A DNA stretch of 64,000 nt, taken from assembly GCA_035285585.1 (NCBI GenBank), contig JAYKGU010000250.1, positions 4,664 through 68,663 on the forward strand, in the 5' to 3' direction. The position numbers and the translations under genes are program-made. The first letter of the stretch is position 1. Each line of letters begins with the position of its first letter. Source of the DNA: JAYKGU01 sp035285585. GTDB lineage: Bacteria > Cyanobacteriota > Cyanobacteriia > CAKZMO01. The notes under the pieces are model-generated. The model was not told where the DNA came from. It did not search any database and saw only the letters and a program-made list of their open reading frames with translations. This document shows, in pieces, positions 16,105 through 24,966 of this stretch.

Positions 16105-17004
16105 ATGATCGGAAACTGTAGGGGCATCCTGTCGCTGCACTATGAGTTCCGAGTTCCGATTATTGTGAAGCATTTCCCCCATCGTGATTTAGATTCCCGC
16201 TCGGCAGCCTATCTGCTCGTCACCCACGGCAGCCGCGATCCACGCCCTGACTGGGCCGCCCACCAACTGGCCGACCGGGTCGCCAAACGACTGATAGCGT
16301 TGACCGCTGCTGCGATCCCTGACCCGCCGCATCCCCTGGTGGGAACGGCCACCCTGGAACTGGCGGAGGAGCCGCTGCACCGGCAGATTGAGCGCTTTGG
16401 CGATCGCGCCCAATCCCTGGGAATGCACCAGGTCGCCATCGTGCCTCTGTTTTTGCTGCCCGGTGTCCACGTCCGTGACGATTTACCCCGTGAGGTAGCG
16501 GTGGCGCAGCAGTCCCTGGGCGGGCGGGTGGCCCTGCACCTGACGCCCTATTTGGGCAGCCATCCAGCAATGGGGGGCTACCTGCGCCACTGCCTGGACG
16601 ATTTTTCCGAAGAAAGCCAGTGGGCTGATGGGCAGCCCGCGAAAATTGGCCGCATTGTCATGGCCCACGGCAGTCGCCGCCCCGGCGGCAATCAGCTCAT
16701 CGAGGCGATCGCCCACCAGCTCGATGCCGAACCCGCCTACTGGTTTGTGGCTCCCAGCTTGCCCGACCAGGTGCAGACCCTGGTGCAGCGGGGCTGTCGG
16801 CAGATTCGCATCATGCCCTACTTCCTATTTGCGGGGGGAATTACCGACGCGATCGCCGAAATGGTTTGCCAAGTGTCTGCCCAACACCCGGACCTGGCGC
16901 TGCTCCTGCAGGCTCCCCTCGGCCCGACACCCGCCATCGCTGAAATGGTTGTAGACTTGTTGACTCAAGTTGAATTTCCCGCTGCGGCGACGTCTATTTT
17001 CTGA
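16105..17004 (+). CDS. Sirohydrochlorin chelatase (CbiX/SirB family), two-domain
   Basis: Inserts Fe2+ (or Co2+) into sirohydrochlorin. The 299-residue protein has two homologous halves, each starting with the metal-binding motif: LLVTHGSRDPRPDW near residue 37 and VMAHGSRRPGGN near residue 186. Further family motifs are ATLELAEEPL, VPLFLLPGVHVRDDLP and IMPYFLFAGGITDAI. It is the long, internally duplicated form. The frame begins about 20-30 codons before the usual N-terminus, so a GTG at 16165 is an alternative start. Directly downstream is cobA, giving a siroheme pair. Confidence 0.92.
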   Translation: MIGNCRGILSLHYEFRVPIIVKHFPHRDLDSRSAAYLLVTHGSRDPRPDWAAHQLADRVAKRLIALTAAAIPDPPHPLVGTATLELAEEPLHRQIERFGDRAQSLGMHQVAIVPLFLLPGVHVRDDLPREVAVAQQSLGGRVALHLTPYLGSHPAMGGYLRHCLDDFSEESQWADGQPAKIGRIVMAHGSRRPGGNQLIEAIAHQLDAEPAYWFVAPSLPDQVQTLVQRGCRQIRIMPYFLFAGGITDAIAEMVCQVSAQHPDLALLLQAPLGPTPAIAEMVVDLLTQVEFPAAATSIF

Positions 17005-17136
17005 TTTCAGCCGTCATCCTCAAAAAAGCATTCTTTGGGGCGATCGCCCTCTGAAATTAGCGGGTTTACTGCGATCGATGCCCTTTCTCTCCTAAAATCT
17101 CTTACCTCCTATTTCTTTCGCTAATCTCTTTCGCCT

Positions 17137-17910
17137 ATGCAGCCTACCGTCGGAAAAGTGTATCTCGTTGGCGCAGGGCCGGGTGATCCTGGCCTGTTTA
17201 CCCTCAAGGGCAAAACCCTGCTGGAGTATGCCGATGTCGTGGTCTACGATGCCCTGGTCAGCCCCGACATCCTGGCGATGGTCAATCCCCAGGCGGAGCT
17301 GATTAACGCGGGCAAGCGGCGGGGCCGACACTCGCTGCTGCAAACCGACACCACCCGGCTGCTGATTGAGAAAGCGCAGACCTGTGCGGTGGTGGTGCGG
17401 CTGAAGGGGGGCGACCCCTTTGTCTTTGGCCGGGGCGGCGAAGAAATGGCAGATCTGGTCGAAGCGGGGGTGCCCGTGGAGGTGGTACCGGGGATTACGG
17501 CGGGGATTGCGGCTCCGGCCTATGCAGGCATTCCCCTTACCCACCGGGGCTACAGCTCCTCCGTGACCTTTGTGACGGGCCACGAGGCGGCGGGCAAATA
17601 TCGGCCCCAGGTGAACTGGCGGGCGATCGCCCACAGCTCCGAAACCATCGTCATTTACATGGGCATCCACAACCTGACCCACATCGTAGACGAACTGCTC
17701 ACCGCTGGGCTGGCCACCGATACGCCCGTAGCCTTGGTGCGCTGGGGCACCCGCCCGGACCAGGAGGAACTGGTGGGCACCCTGGAGACGATCTGCGAGC
17801 AGGTGGAAGTGACCCAGTTCTCGGCTCCGGCGATCGCCGTGGTGGGTTCGGTGGTGCATCTGCGGGCCATCCTGGCGGACTGTCGCCCCAGCAGCGTGCT
17901 GGTAAGCTAA
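17137..17910 (+). CDS. cobA: Uroporphyrinogen-III C-methyltransferase
   Basis: Methylates uroporphyrinogen III at C2 and C7 to precorrin-2, entering siroheme and cobalamin synthesis. The 257-residue single-domain SUMT shows VYLVGAGPGDPGLFTLKG, YDALVSPDIL, VVVRLKGGDPFVFGRGGEE, VVPGITAGIAAPAYAGIPLTHR and IYMGIHNL. It lacks the CysG N-terminal dehydrogenase domain. It lies 132 bp after the chelatase and 36 bp before dapL on the same strand. Confidence 0.95.
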   Translation: MQPTVGKVYLVGAGPGDPGLFTLKGKTLLEYADVVVYDALVSPDILAMVNPQAELINAGKRRGRHSLLQTDTTRLLIEKAQTCAVVVRLKGGDPFVFGRGGEEMADLVEAGVPVEVVPGITAGIAAPAYAGIPLTHRGYSSSVTFVTGHEAAGKYRPQVNWRAIAHSSETIVIYMGIHNLTHIVDELLTAGLATDTPVALVRWGTRPDQEELVGTLETICEQVEVTQFSAPAIAVVGSVVHLRAILADCRPSSVLVS

Positions 17911-17946
17911 ACTACGGTATTTGCGCAAGCGGTCTAGCCATCAGCC

Positions 17947-19179
17947 ATGACAACGATCAATAACCACTACCTCAAGCTCAAAGCCGGATATCTGTTTCCC
18001 GAAATTGCCCGTCGCGTCAATGCCTTTGCGGAGGCCAATCCCGACGCCCAGATCATCAAACTTGGCATTGGCGACGTCACGGAACCCCTACCGGAAGCCT
18101 GCCGCACCGCCATGATCCGCGCGGTGGAAGATATGGGCGATCGCGCCACCTTCCGGGGCTACGGCCCAGAGCAGGGCTACCTCTGGCTGCGGGAAAAGAT
18201 TGCCCAGCACGATTTCCAGTCACGGGGCTGCGACATTGACGCCTCCGAGGTTTTTGTCTCCGATGGGGCCAAGTGCGACACGGGCAACATTCTGGACATT
18301 TTCGGGCACGACAACGCCATTGCCGTCACCGACCCGGTCTATCCCGTCTATGTCGATACAAACGTGATGGCGGGCAATACGGGGGACGCCACCGAGAGCG
18401 GCGAGTATGGGGGGCTTACCTACCTGCCCATGACGGCGGCCAATGGCTTCACCCCTGCCCTGCCCGATCATCCGGTGGACCTGATTTACCTCTGCTTCCC
18501 CAACAATCCCACGGGGGCAACGGCAACGGCGGCGGACCTGAAGATGTGGGTAGATTATGCGATCGCCCACGGCTCCATCATCCTCTTCGACGCCGCCTAC
18601 GAAGCCTTCATCACCGACCCTACCCTGCCCCACTCCATTTATGAGATCGAGGGAGCGCGCACCTGCGCCATCGAGTTTCGCTCCTTCTCCAAAAATGCAG
18701 GCTTTACCGGCACCCGCTGCGCCTACACCGTGGTGCCCAAGGGGCTAACCGCCAAGGCCGCCGATGGTTCTGACGTGGAACTGCACGCCCTGTGGAACCG
18801 CCGCCAGTCCACCAAGTTCAATGGCGTGTCTTATATCGTCCAGCGGGGTGCGGAGGCCATCTACTCCCCCGACGGTATGGCGCAAATCCAGAGCCTGATT
18901 GCCTTCTACCTGGAAAACGCCCGCATCGTCCGGGAGAAGCTGGAGCAGGCGGGCATCACCGTCTACGGCGGCGTCAACGCCCCCTACGTCTGGGTGAAAA
19001 CCCCCGACGGTCTATCCAGTTGGGATTTCTTCGACAAACTGCTGCACACCTGCCACGTGGTCGGCACTCCTGGCTCCGGCTTTGGGGCCGCCGGAGAGGG
19101 CTACTTCCGCATCTCGGCCTTCAACAGCCGTCAGAATGTGGAAGCGGCCATGCAGCGCATTACCCAGCAGCTTGTTTAG
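17947..19179 (+). CDS. dapL: LL-diaminopimelate aminotransferase
   Basis: Converts tetrahydrodipicolinate directly to LL-diaminopimelate in the lysine and peptidoglycan pathway used by cyanobacteria, plants and Chlamydia. The 410-residue fold-type I PLP enzyme shows KLGIGDVTEPLP, YGPEQGYLWLREKIA, FVSDGAKCDTGN, CFPNNPTGA and the cofactor lysine in FRSFSKNAGFTGTRCAYTVVP. The length is standard. It begins 36 bp after cobA and may be cotranscribed, although the pathways are unrelated. Confidence 0.97.
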   Translation: MTTINNHYLKLKAGYLFPEIARRVNAFAEANPDAQIIKLGIGDVTEPLPEACRTAMIRAVEDMGDRATFRGYGPEQGYLWLREKIAQHDFQSRGCDIDASEVFVSDGAKCDTGNILDIFGHDNAIAVTDPVYPVYVDTNVMAGNTGDATESGEYGGLTYLPMTAANGFTPALPDHPVDLIYLCFPNNPTGATATAADLKMWVDYAIAHGSIILFDAAYEAFITDPTLPHSIYEIEGARTCAIEFRSFSKNAGFTGTRCAYTVVPKGLTAKAADGSDVELHALWNRRQSTKFNGVSYIVQRGAEAIYSPDGMAQIQSLIAFYLENARIVREKLEQAGITVYGGVNAPYVWVKTPDGLSSWDFFDKLLHTCHVVGTPGSGFGAAGEGYFRISAFNSRQNVEAAMQRITQQLV

Positions 19180-19214
19180 GGCCAGCAGCTTGCCTAGGGG
19201 ACGGATGCGCCGCT

Positions 19215-20213
19215 CTACCGCTGGAGGGGTTCAGGTTTGACCTTGCCGTTGGCGGGCGATCGCTGCCGATGCTGGTCAATCTCGGCTCGCCGCAGGCGCA
19301 GTTGAATATCCTCCAGCATTTTGCGGTTAACCGCCAGCAGGTCGGCCACCAACCCCAGCACCCAGAGCTGCACCCCCACGAGGATCAGAATGGCCGCCAG
19401 GATCAGGCTGGGGGCGCGGGCGCGGGTGGGGTCTTCGAACAAAAAGAGGAGCAGCCAGCGCAGGCACAGCAGCGTCCCCATACCAAAGGGCATACAGCCC
19501 AGCAGGGTAAAAAAACGCAGCGGTCGATACACCATGAAGATGCGCACGATGGTGAGGATTGACCGCTGGATATAGCTGGGAATGCTCTTCACCAGGCGGG
19601 ATGGCCGCAGATAGCCGTTGGTGCGGATGGGCACCGAGGTAATCGCCATGCCCCGCTGCCCCGCCTGGATAATGGTTTCCAGGGTATAGGTGTATTCGTT
19701 GAAGACATTCATTTGCAGAGCGGCATGGCGGCTATAGGCGCGAAAGCCGCTGGGGGCGTCGGGGATTTTTGTATTGCTGGCCAGCCGCACCACCCAACTG
19801 CCAAAGCCCTGCAATAGTTTCTTAACTGGGGAGAAATGGCTGATCTGGCGGATGGGGCGGGCACCGATGACAATTTCTGCCTCCCCCCGCAGAATCGGCT
19901 CCACCAGGGCGGGAATGTCGGCGGCACAGTACTGGTTGTCGGCGTCCGTATTCACAATAATGTCGGCTCCGGCCTTAAGGGATGCCTCCAGCCCGGCCAT
20001 GAAGCCCGCCGCCAGCCCCCGGTTGTGCTCAAAGCGGACGATGTGATCGACCCCCCATGCCTGGGCCACCTCGACGGTGCGATCGCTACTGCCGTCGTCA
20101 ATAATCAGCCACTCCACCTCGTCAATGCCAGGGAGGTGACGGGGCAGCTCCGAGAGGGTGACGCCCAGGGTTTGCTCTTCGTTGTAGCAGGGGATTTGGA
20201 TAATCAGCTTCAC
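19215..20213 (-). CDS. Family 2 glycosyltransferase, membrane bound (DPM1/DPG synthase-like)
   Basis: A 332-residue GT2 enzyme. The GT-A domain shows IIQIPCYNEEQTL, LIIDDGSSDRTVEVA, the NTDADNQY metal site, and SGFRAYSRHAAL. Two C-terminal hydrophobic helices follow (FFTLLGCMPFGMGTLLCL and LILAAILILVGVQLWVLGL). The family makes polyprenyl-phosphate sugars or transfers sugars to lipid carriers. The start is taken as GTG 20213 (VKLIIQIPCYNEE), although the frame is open to 20303. It lies downstream of the GT39-like gene on the same strand and may use or supply the same lipid-linked sugar. Confidence 0.88.
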   Translation of the reverse strand: MKLIIQIPCYNEEQTLGVTLSELPRHLPGIDEVEWLIIDDGSSDRTVEVAQAWGVDHIVRFEHNRGLAAGFMAGLEASLKAGADIIVNTDADNQYCAADIPALVEPILRGEAEIVIGARPIRQISHFSPVKKLLQGFGSWVVRLASNTKIPDAPSGFRAYSRHAALQMNVFNEYTYTLETIIQAGQRGMAITSVPIRTNGYLRPSRLVKSIPSYIQRSILTIVRIFMVYRPLRFFTLLGCMPFGMGTLLCLRWLLLFLFEDPTRARAPSLILAAILILVGVQLWVLGLVADLLAVNRKMLEDIQLRLRRAEIDQHRQRSPANGKVKPEPLQR

Positions 20214-20326
20214 GGTAGGGGCCTGAATGGGTCGGTGGCGTCCAGCACTTGCCTCAGGGCCAGCCGGATCGAATCTAAGCTTAAAACTTACCACCTTCCT
20301 CAAGATTTTTCGCCCCAGGGGTGACG

Positions 20327-21931
20327 CTATTCCGCAGATGGGGTACGCAGTCGGGACAGGGCGTAGTTAACGGGGGTCAAACGGTCATCGCGGGGCGGCA
20401 CCAGTGGCTCAAGGGTGATGGGGGTTGCTTGCAGGGCCTGGAGGAAGCGATCGCTCGGATGGAACAAAAACCGCTCCCCTGATGTGCCAGCCAGGTCGGG
20501 GACGGCTCCGGCGGGCAGAAGCTGAAACCGCGTATCCCCGTCAACGGCGTGGGCCAGGGAAAGGACATTGCCCAGACTGGTAGCTCCGGCGGGGCTGACC
20601 ACCAGGGGAGCCTCCAGGGGATTGAGCACCGTGGCCACCGCCCCATTCCAAAAGCTCAGGCCCTTGCTCCACCAGGTATGGGCCTGGGCGCTGAGGGTGC
20701 AGGAGGTAACGCCCAGGATCAGCAGCAGGCTCAAGAATCCAGTGGTGAACTGGCGCGATCGCCCCGCTGGTTGGCTGAGATGGTGGGTAATCAGGGCGGC
20801 GATCGCCAGTTGAATCCCAACTTGCGAGAGAACGAAGTAGCGGGTATGGGCCGAGCGCTGCCCCCCCAGCACCAAATCGGGCAAAATAAACGCCACCACT
20901 GGCATGAGCATCAGTAAACCGATGAACAGCCAGGGCTGCTCCGCCGCTCCCACGGGCCGATGGCGGTAGAGGACGTAGACGGCGTAACCCAGGAGCGCCA
21001 GCACCAGGGGCGGCACGATATAGGTGTAGGGATGGCTGATGTCTAACCCCCAATCCACCAGGCTGCTGCTAAAGTGCAGCCCCCACAGCTTGGCCAGAAA
21101 GGCGCGATCGCCCCGATGGTTTGTCCAGCCCGTCTTGCGCTGAAACTCGTCCCAATTGCTGAGCAGCACCACGATCCAGGGGAGGAAACAGACCCCGGCC
21201 AGGGCGATCGCCCCCACCATGGGCAGTAGCGGGCGCACCCGTCCCCGGTTTCGAGCCAAACTATACAGCCCGTGGGCCATCACCGTCAGCACGGAAAAGA
21301 GGGAGGTATAGAAGTTCAGCATCAGCGTTGCGGCGTAGAGCAGCCAGCGACCGGGAGACGGGCGGCGCAGTGCTCGCAGCAGGGCTGCACTGGCCAGCAG
21401 GGTCGCCAGAACCCACAGGCTATACTGGCGGGCCTCCTGGGCATAGAGCACCTGGAAAGGGGAGACGGCAAACAGGGCGATCGCCACCCAGGGCGTCAGC
21501 GGCTGGGCAAACAGCTCCCGCGCCAGCCAGTACATCGCAGGCAGGGCCAGCAGCCCAAACAGGACAGACAGGCTCCTTACCGCCGCCACCGAGCTGCCAA
21601 ACCAGGACATCCAGAGCCGCGCCAGCAGGTAATAGAGGGGGGGATGTTCGGGATGGGTTTGGAGCGATCGCCAGGTGTCGTCCCACCCCAGTTCTGGATT
21701 CAGGGACTGATAAACTAGCAGGTCACTGACTGCTCGAATCTCCCCATCAAAAAGCTGGGCACCCACCTCCTCGCCGATGTAGCCCGCCGCCCGCAGGGAG
21801 GTGAACACCTCATCGTGCCAGTAGATCTTGCGGTCGAGGTGAGCCAGCCGAAAAAAAATGCCCAGCACGAGCGTCGCTATCACAAGCAGTCTCAGGCTGG
21901 GCTTGATTGACTTTAGTAACTGGATGGGCAT
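20327..21931 (-). CDS. GT39-like membrane glycosyltransferase
   Basis: A 534-residue integral membrane protein with about ten hydrophobic helices. Its N-terminal lumenal loop is characteristic of the PMT/ArnT superfamily: FRLAHLDRKIYWHDEVFTSLRAAGY contains the DE pair expected to bind a polyprenyl-phosphate sugar donor. HPPLYYLLARLWMSWFG and VLYAQEARQYSLW follow the family pattern. It would transfer a sugar from a lipid carrier to a protein, lipid or polysaccharide on the periplasmic side. The ATG at 21929-21931 (MPIQLLKSIK) is preferred to the longer frame from 21979. Confidence 0.85.
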   Translation of the reverse strand: MPIQLLKSIKPSLRLLVIATLVLGIFFRLAHLDRKIYWHDEVFTSLRAAGYIGEEVGAQLFDGEIRAVSDLLVYQSLNPELGWDDTWRSLQTHPEHPPLYYLLARLWMSWFGSSVAAVRSLSVLFGLLALPAMYWLARELFAQPLTPWVAIALFAVSPFQVLYAQEARQYSLWVLATLLASAALLRALRRPSPGRWLLYAATLMLNFYTSLFSVLTVMAHGLYSLARNRGRVRPLLPMVGAIALAGVCFLPWIVVLLSNWDEFQRKTGWTNHRGDRAFLAKLWGLHFSSSLVDWGLDISHPYTYIVPPLVLALLGYAVYVLYRHRPVGAAEQPWLFIGLLMLMPVVAFILPDLVLGGQRSAHTRYFVLSQVGIQLAIAALITHHLSQPAGRSRQFTTGFLSLLLILGVTSCTLSAQAHTWWSKGLSFWNGAVATVLNPLEAPLVVSPAGATSLGNVLSLAHAVDGDTRFQLLPAGAVPDLAGTSGERFLFHPSDRFLQALQATPITLEPLVPPRDDRLTPVNYALSRLRTPSAE

Positions 21932-22006
21932 AGAGCAATACTTAGACCGGCAGACGAACCCATCTTCCACGGGTCGCATTTGCGCTCAAAGAAGTTCCCA
22001 CCCCCG

Positions 22007-22693
22007 CTAAAGCTGGAAATCAGATTGTACCGTCAAATTCAGGTCGGTATTTGGTTCAACTACCACAACCTCCACTTCTTCATCCCGGCCACCAAAGATG
22101 AGGATGCCCAACGCCCCCAGTCCGGCACCGCCCAGCACCTCCAGCACGTCGATGCTGCCCAGAATTTCAGCCAGCACCGCTGCCGCCGCCGCCCCGATCA
22201 CCGCTCCCTTGAGAAAGTCGCGATCGCTCTCTTCAGTAATAATTTCCGTCTCCGTCACCGCCGCGGAGGTGGCGTCGATCTCGTAGCGGTTGCCATTGGG
22301 GAGAATCAGCTCTTCGGCGTAGAAGCGGGTGCCCACCTGATCGTCACCCAGGGGACGGAGTTCGCCCTCCACCTTGCTGCCCTCTGGCAGCAGGACAGTG
22401 CCCCGCGAGGAGCGCAGACTCTCAGCCACCGTTAGCGTCACGGACACCGTCTCACCGGGGGCGACAATGATTTTATCGGCCACTTCCCCGTCTTCCGTCT
22501 CTTCGTCGTAACGAACAGCAATTTGGGTGCCTTCGGGAATGGTGACGCGGGCGTCATTGAACAGCGATTGGGCGATCAGGGTTTCTGAAGCGATCGCCGG
22601 AGCATGGGCCACAATCGGAGCGGCAGCGGCGGCAACCATGCCAAGGGACAGCATTAGGGCAGGACTGGCCTGCCACCGTTGGGAAATAAACAT
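22007..22693 (-). CDS. Conserved secreted protein with C-terminal glycine-rich membrane segment
   Basis: A 228-residue protein with a signal peptide (MFISQRWQASPAL... to VAHAPAIASE). A beta-rich domain follows, with VTIPEGTQIAVRYDE, GTVLLPEGSKVEGELRPL and EELILPNGNRYEIDATS; this resembles the strands of TrbI/VirB10-type barrels but is too short for a confident match. A hydrophobic glycine/alanine segment (FLKGAVIGAAAAAVLAEI, LGGAGLGALGILIFGG) follows. The ATG at 22693 has AAGGA upstream. Possibly an envelope protein. The name-level function is unknown. Confidence 0.65.
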   Translation of the reverse strand: MFISQRWQASPALMLSLGMVAAAAAPIVAHAPAIASETLIAQSLFNDARVTIPEGTQIAVRYDEETEDGEVADKIIVAPGETVSVTLTVAESLRSSRGTVLLPEGSKVEGELRPLGDDQVGTRFYAEELILPNGNRYEIDATSAAVTETEIITEESDRDFLKGAVIGAAAAAVLAEILGSIDVLEVLGGAGLGALGILIFGGRDEEVEVVVVEPNTDLNLTVQSDFQL

Positions 22694-22740
22694 GGGCACA
22701 GGTCCTTAAGCGAGATCACAAAATTCCAATAGTCAGGTTC

Positions 22741-22779
22741 GGCCAAACTAGGTTAGGCCAAATCTAAGTTTGGCCAAAC
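22741..22779. promoter_or_regulatory. Three GGCCAAA repeats including a 12-bp palindrome
   Basis: GGCCAAA occurs at 22741, 22756 and 22772, roughly 15-16 bp apart. The last is part of the perfect palindrome GTTTGGCCAAAC (22768-22779). They lie 50-90 bp upstream of the secreted-protein start on the minus strand, a position suitable for an operator or activator array. Confidence 0.4.
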
Positions 22780-22949
22780 ACTCTCACAACCGACACGGCC
22801 TAGCATGACATGGCTTAATTGCTGTTCCGGAAAGGAGGGGGATACTTTGGCGGGTGGCACATGGGGCTGCAGCCGGGGCGATCGCCCCCACCCGTTAATG
22901 GGATACGTCCCTAAAAGCCGAGACCTACGCCACAGCAACCAATGGGTGG

Positions 22950-23432
22950 TCAGGAGAGGCCAAACTCGTCGCGCAGCAGCTCGTCCTGCTCATCGGCGAT
23001 GGTGGCTACCACAGTAATGTTGCGGGAGATTTCTCCAGGGGATAATTCTGCCACGGCACGGGTTGCGGCGATCACCACTTCGTCGCCGAGGAGGCAGAAA
23101 CTTGCTTCAAACGTCTCAGCCCAGTTCATCGACAGCAGCTTTTTCATCAGAGGAGTCTGCTTGGCCAGGTCGTCGGGCAAATTGAGCAGGGTTGACCAGA
23201 CCGTAAAAGTGTCTTCGTCTGTGGTTCCAGTTAGCCGAACGTAGACCTCCACAGTGCCATAGCGAAATTTCCACAGGTGGCCTTGTTCGGTGTGGCTCAC
23301 CATGGCGCTCTCATCCTGTTCGAGACTGGAAATGACCGTCTCAATCATGTCAATCAGTCCGGTGGAAAACATCTTCTCATCGAGAAGCTGGTCGTCAGAA
23401 AAGGATTCCGACTGGAGATTAAATGTCGTCAT
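22950..23432 (-). CDS. YbjN domain-containing protein
   Basis: A 160-residue soluble protein of the YbjN fold (a type III secretion chaperone-like alpha/beta fold). Typical elements are the N-terminal helix ending GLIDMIETVISSLEQD, the strands WKFRYGTVEVYVRLTG and FTVWSTLLNLP, then LMKKLLSMNWAETFEASFCLLGDEVVIAATRAVAELSPGEI. The ATG at 23430-23432 (MTTFNLQ) is preferred to the longer frame. Function of cyanobacterial YbjN proteins is unassigned. Confidence 0.85.
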   Translation of the reverse strand: MTTFNLQSESFSDDQLLDEKMFSTGLIDMIETVISSLEQDESAMVSHTEQGHLWKFRYGTVEVYVRLTGTTDEDTFTVWSTLLNLPDDLAKQTPLMKKLLSMNWAETFEASFCLLGDEVVIAATRAVAELSPGEISRNITVVATIADEQDELLRDEFGLS

Positions 23433-23570
23433 AAATAGCTGCTCACGGTAATGGCTGCTGAGTACCTGCGGCACGGAGAAAGTATGCCCGGCCAGCTTGA
23501 AGAATCAACGCCCCTATTGTAAATTCCCACACAGAAAAATTCCCTAAAGAAATTTCCTGGATACGTCTTT

Positions 23571-23669
23571 AGGTGATTTCTGAAAATGGATCTACCCGAC
23601 GACGCAGGGGCAAATGGCCATTTGCCTCACCAACCGTTCAACTAGGGGTAATTTTTTCCCGGAAATCCC
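23571..23669 (+). repeat. Dispersed MITE-like repeat, copy 1 of 2
   Basis: Matches the inverted copy at 32862-32959 along its length: AGGTGATTTCTG start, CTACCCGACGACG, the palindromic core GGCAAATGGCCATTTGCC, CCAACC, then TTTTTTCCCGGAAATC. Its ends are imperfect inverted repeats of about 14 bp (GATTTCTGAAAA and TTTTCCCGGAAATC). A related core occurs near 929-951. Confidence 0.8.
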
Positions 23670-23756
23670 ATGACGGTTTTCAATTGTATGAAGTACGGAT
23701 TGGGGTAGTAGCACGGTGCGTTACCTCTATGAGAAACGCTATAGAAAAAGGGCCAA

Positions 23757-23784
23757 ACAAAAAATCCCCGCCGTGAGGGCGGGG
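23757..23784 (-). terminator. Intrinsic terminator downstream of tatC
   Basis: On the minus strand the stem CCCCGCC/GGCGGGG (23784-23778 with 23772-23766, loop of 5) is followed by ATTTTTTG. It lies about 145 bp past the tatC stop and would end the TPR-tatC transcript. Confidence 0.85.
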
Positions 23785-23927
23785 AATGAATCAGGGTGCA
23801 TCTACCATTCCATTCTTCGAGGGAAGGCTGCATCGTCCGGAAAAATGCCGCTCACTTTTTGGGGAGAAAGGGGCGATCGCCCCAACCCTTATCGTTTAAC
23901 GGATTGCTTCGCCTTGATCGAGCCTCT

Positions 23928-24725
23928 TTACCGTTCGACCAGAAGCACCAGCCCCGCTCCCCCAAAGTAAAGTCCCAGCACCGCCCCTGCTAACAGGGAT
24001 TGGGTAATTGGGTCGGTGGACGGGGTAAGGACTGCTCCCAGCACTACGGCCCCCAGGAGGACATAGCGCCAGCCCGAGAGCATCTGTCGAGAAGAGACGA
24101 TGCCCAGCATCCCCAACAGAAGCTGGATAACGGGGATTTGAAAGGCCAGCCCCGTACTGAACAGCAGGAGCAGGACAAATTCAAAGTAGCGATCAATCGA
24201 CCAGAGCTGCTCCACCACGTCAGCGCCGTAGCTGATAAAGAAATTGAGGGCGGCGGGAATCAGGGCAACATAGGCAAAACCTAGCCCCGCAAAGAACAGG
24301 ATGCTCGAACCCAGGACGATTGGCCCCAGCAGCCGCCGTTCGCGACGGGTTAGCCCTGGTAACACAAAGCGAATAATTTGATAGAGGATAAAGGGGCTGG
24401 CCAGTAGCAGGCCACTGTAGCCCGCAACTTTAACAGACACGAAGAAATATTCTCCTGGGGAAAGCTGAAGAAACTTTGCCCCCTGGGCGGGAACTTCCAG
24501 AAGCTCCACGATGCGGTTGACAAATATAAAGCAGACAACAACCCCCAGTACAGCGGTGATGAGGGAGTAGAAAATTCGTATCCGCAGCTCTTCCAGGTGG
24601 TCGAAGAGCGACATCTCAACGTCATCCGTCAGTTCGTCCAAATCGTCGTCAGGTGACGTTTCGGAAGGTTGAACGGAGCTTTGCGGTGGGGAGTCTTGGG
24701 TGGTTATATCTGAAACAGGCGGCAT
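23928..24725 (-). CDS. tatC: Twin-arginine translocase subunit TatC
   Basis: Core receptor of the Tat pathway exporting folded proteins across plasma and thylakoid membranes. The 265-residue protein has six hydrophobic helices. The cytoplasmic N-terminal motif SLFDHLEELRIRIFYS is present, as is the conserved loop LSPGEYFFVSVKV with its Glu and Lys, and FVLPGLTRRERR. The first 40 residues are an acidic, Ser/Pro-rich extension. The start is set at the ATG 24723-24725 because the further-open frame (to 24872) translates a 15-bp tandem repeat. tatA/tatB are not in the window. Confidence 0.94.
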   Translation of the reverse strand: MPPVSDITTQDSPPQSSVQPSETSPDDDLDELTDDVEMSLFDHLEELRIRIFYSLITAVLGVVVCFIFVNRIVELLEVPAQGAKFLQLSPGEYFFVSVKVAGYSGLLLASPFILYQIIRFVLPGLTRRERRLLGPIVLGSSILFFAGLGFAYVALIPAALNFFISYGADVVEQLWSIDRYFEFVLLLLFSTGLAFQIPVIQLLLGMLGIVSSRQMLSGWRYVLLGAVVLGAVLTPSTDPITQSLLAGAVLGLYFGGAGLVLLVER

Positions 24726-24801
24726 GGGTAGGGTAGAGTCCTCTTCGTGCTCACGGCGGCTGCCCACGGGGAAGATCGGGAAGGGTAGCCTGCTGACTAT
24801 T

Positions 24802-24861
24802 GTATCGGGAGGATCTGTATCAGGAGGATCCGTACCGGGAGGATCCGTATCCGGGAGGATC
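24802..24861. repeat. Four tandem 15-bp repeats upstream of tatC
   Basis: Units GTATCGGGAGGATCT-like at 24802, 24817, 24832 and 24847, differing at one or two bases. In the minus-strand tatC frame they would read as Asp-Pro-Pro-Gly/Asp-Thr repeats. They sit just upstream of the chosen tatC start, either in its leader or in an N-terminal extension. Confidence 0.8.
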
Positions 24862-24966
24862 GATCGGGACAACTGGGTGGCCTGGAGCGAACCGACCTTC
24901 TCCGCGATCGCTCATCGTTTAGGGAAAATCGGTCAGGGAGGAGCGGCGGTTGATGGGGACAACGGC

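Larger units (their letters stand above)
23475..23927. other. Intergenic region with a dispersed repeat and the tatC terminator
   Basis: Holds one copy of a roughly 100-bp dispersed palindromic repeat (23571-23669) and the minus-strand terminator of the tatC transcript (23757-23784). No credible gene. Confidence 0.7.

Noticed and set aside
24802..24861. 15-bp repeats considered as CRISPR or iteron origin
   Set aside because: Directly abutting units with no spacers and no replication gene nearby.
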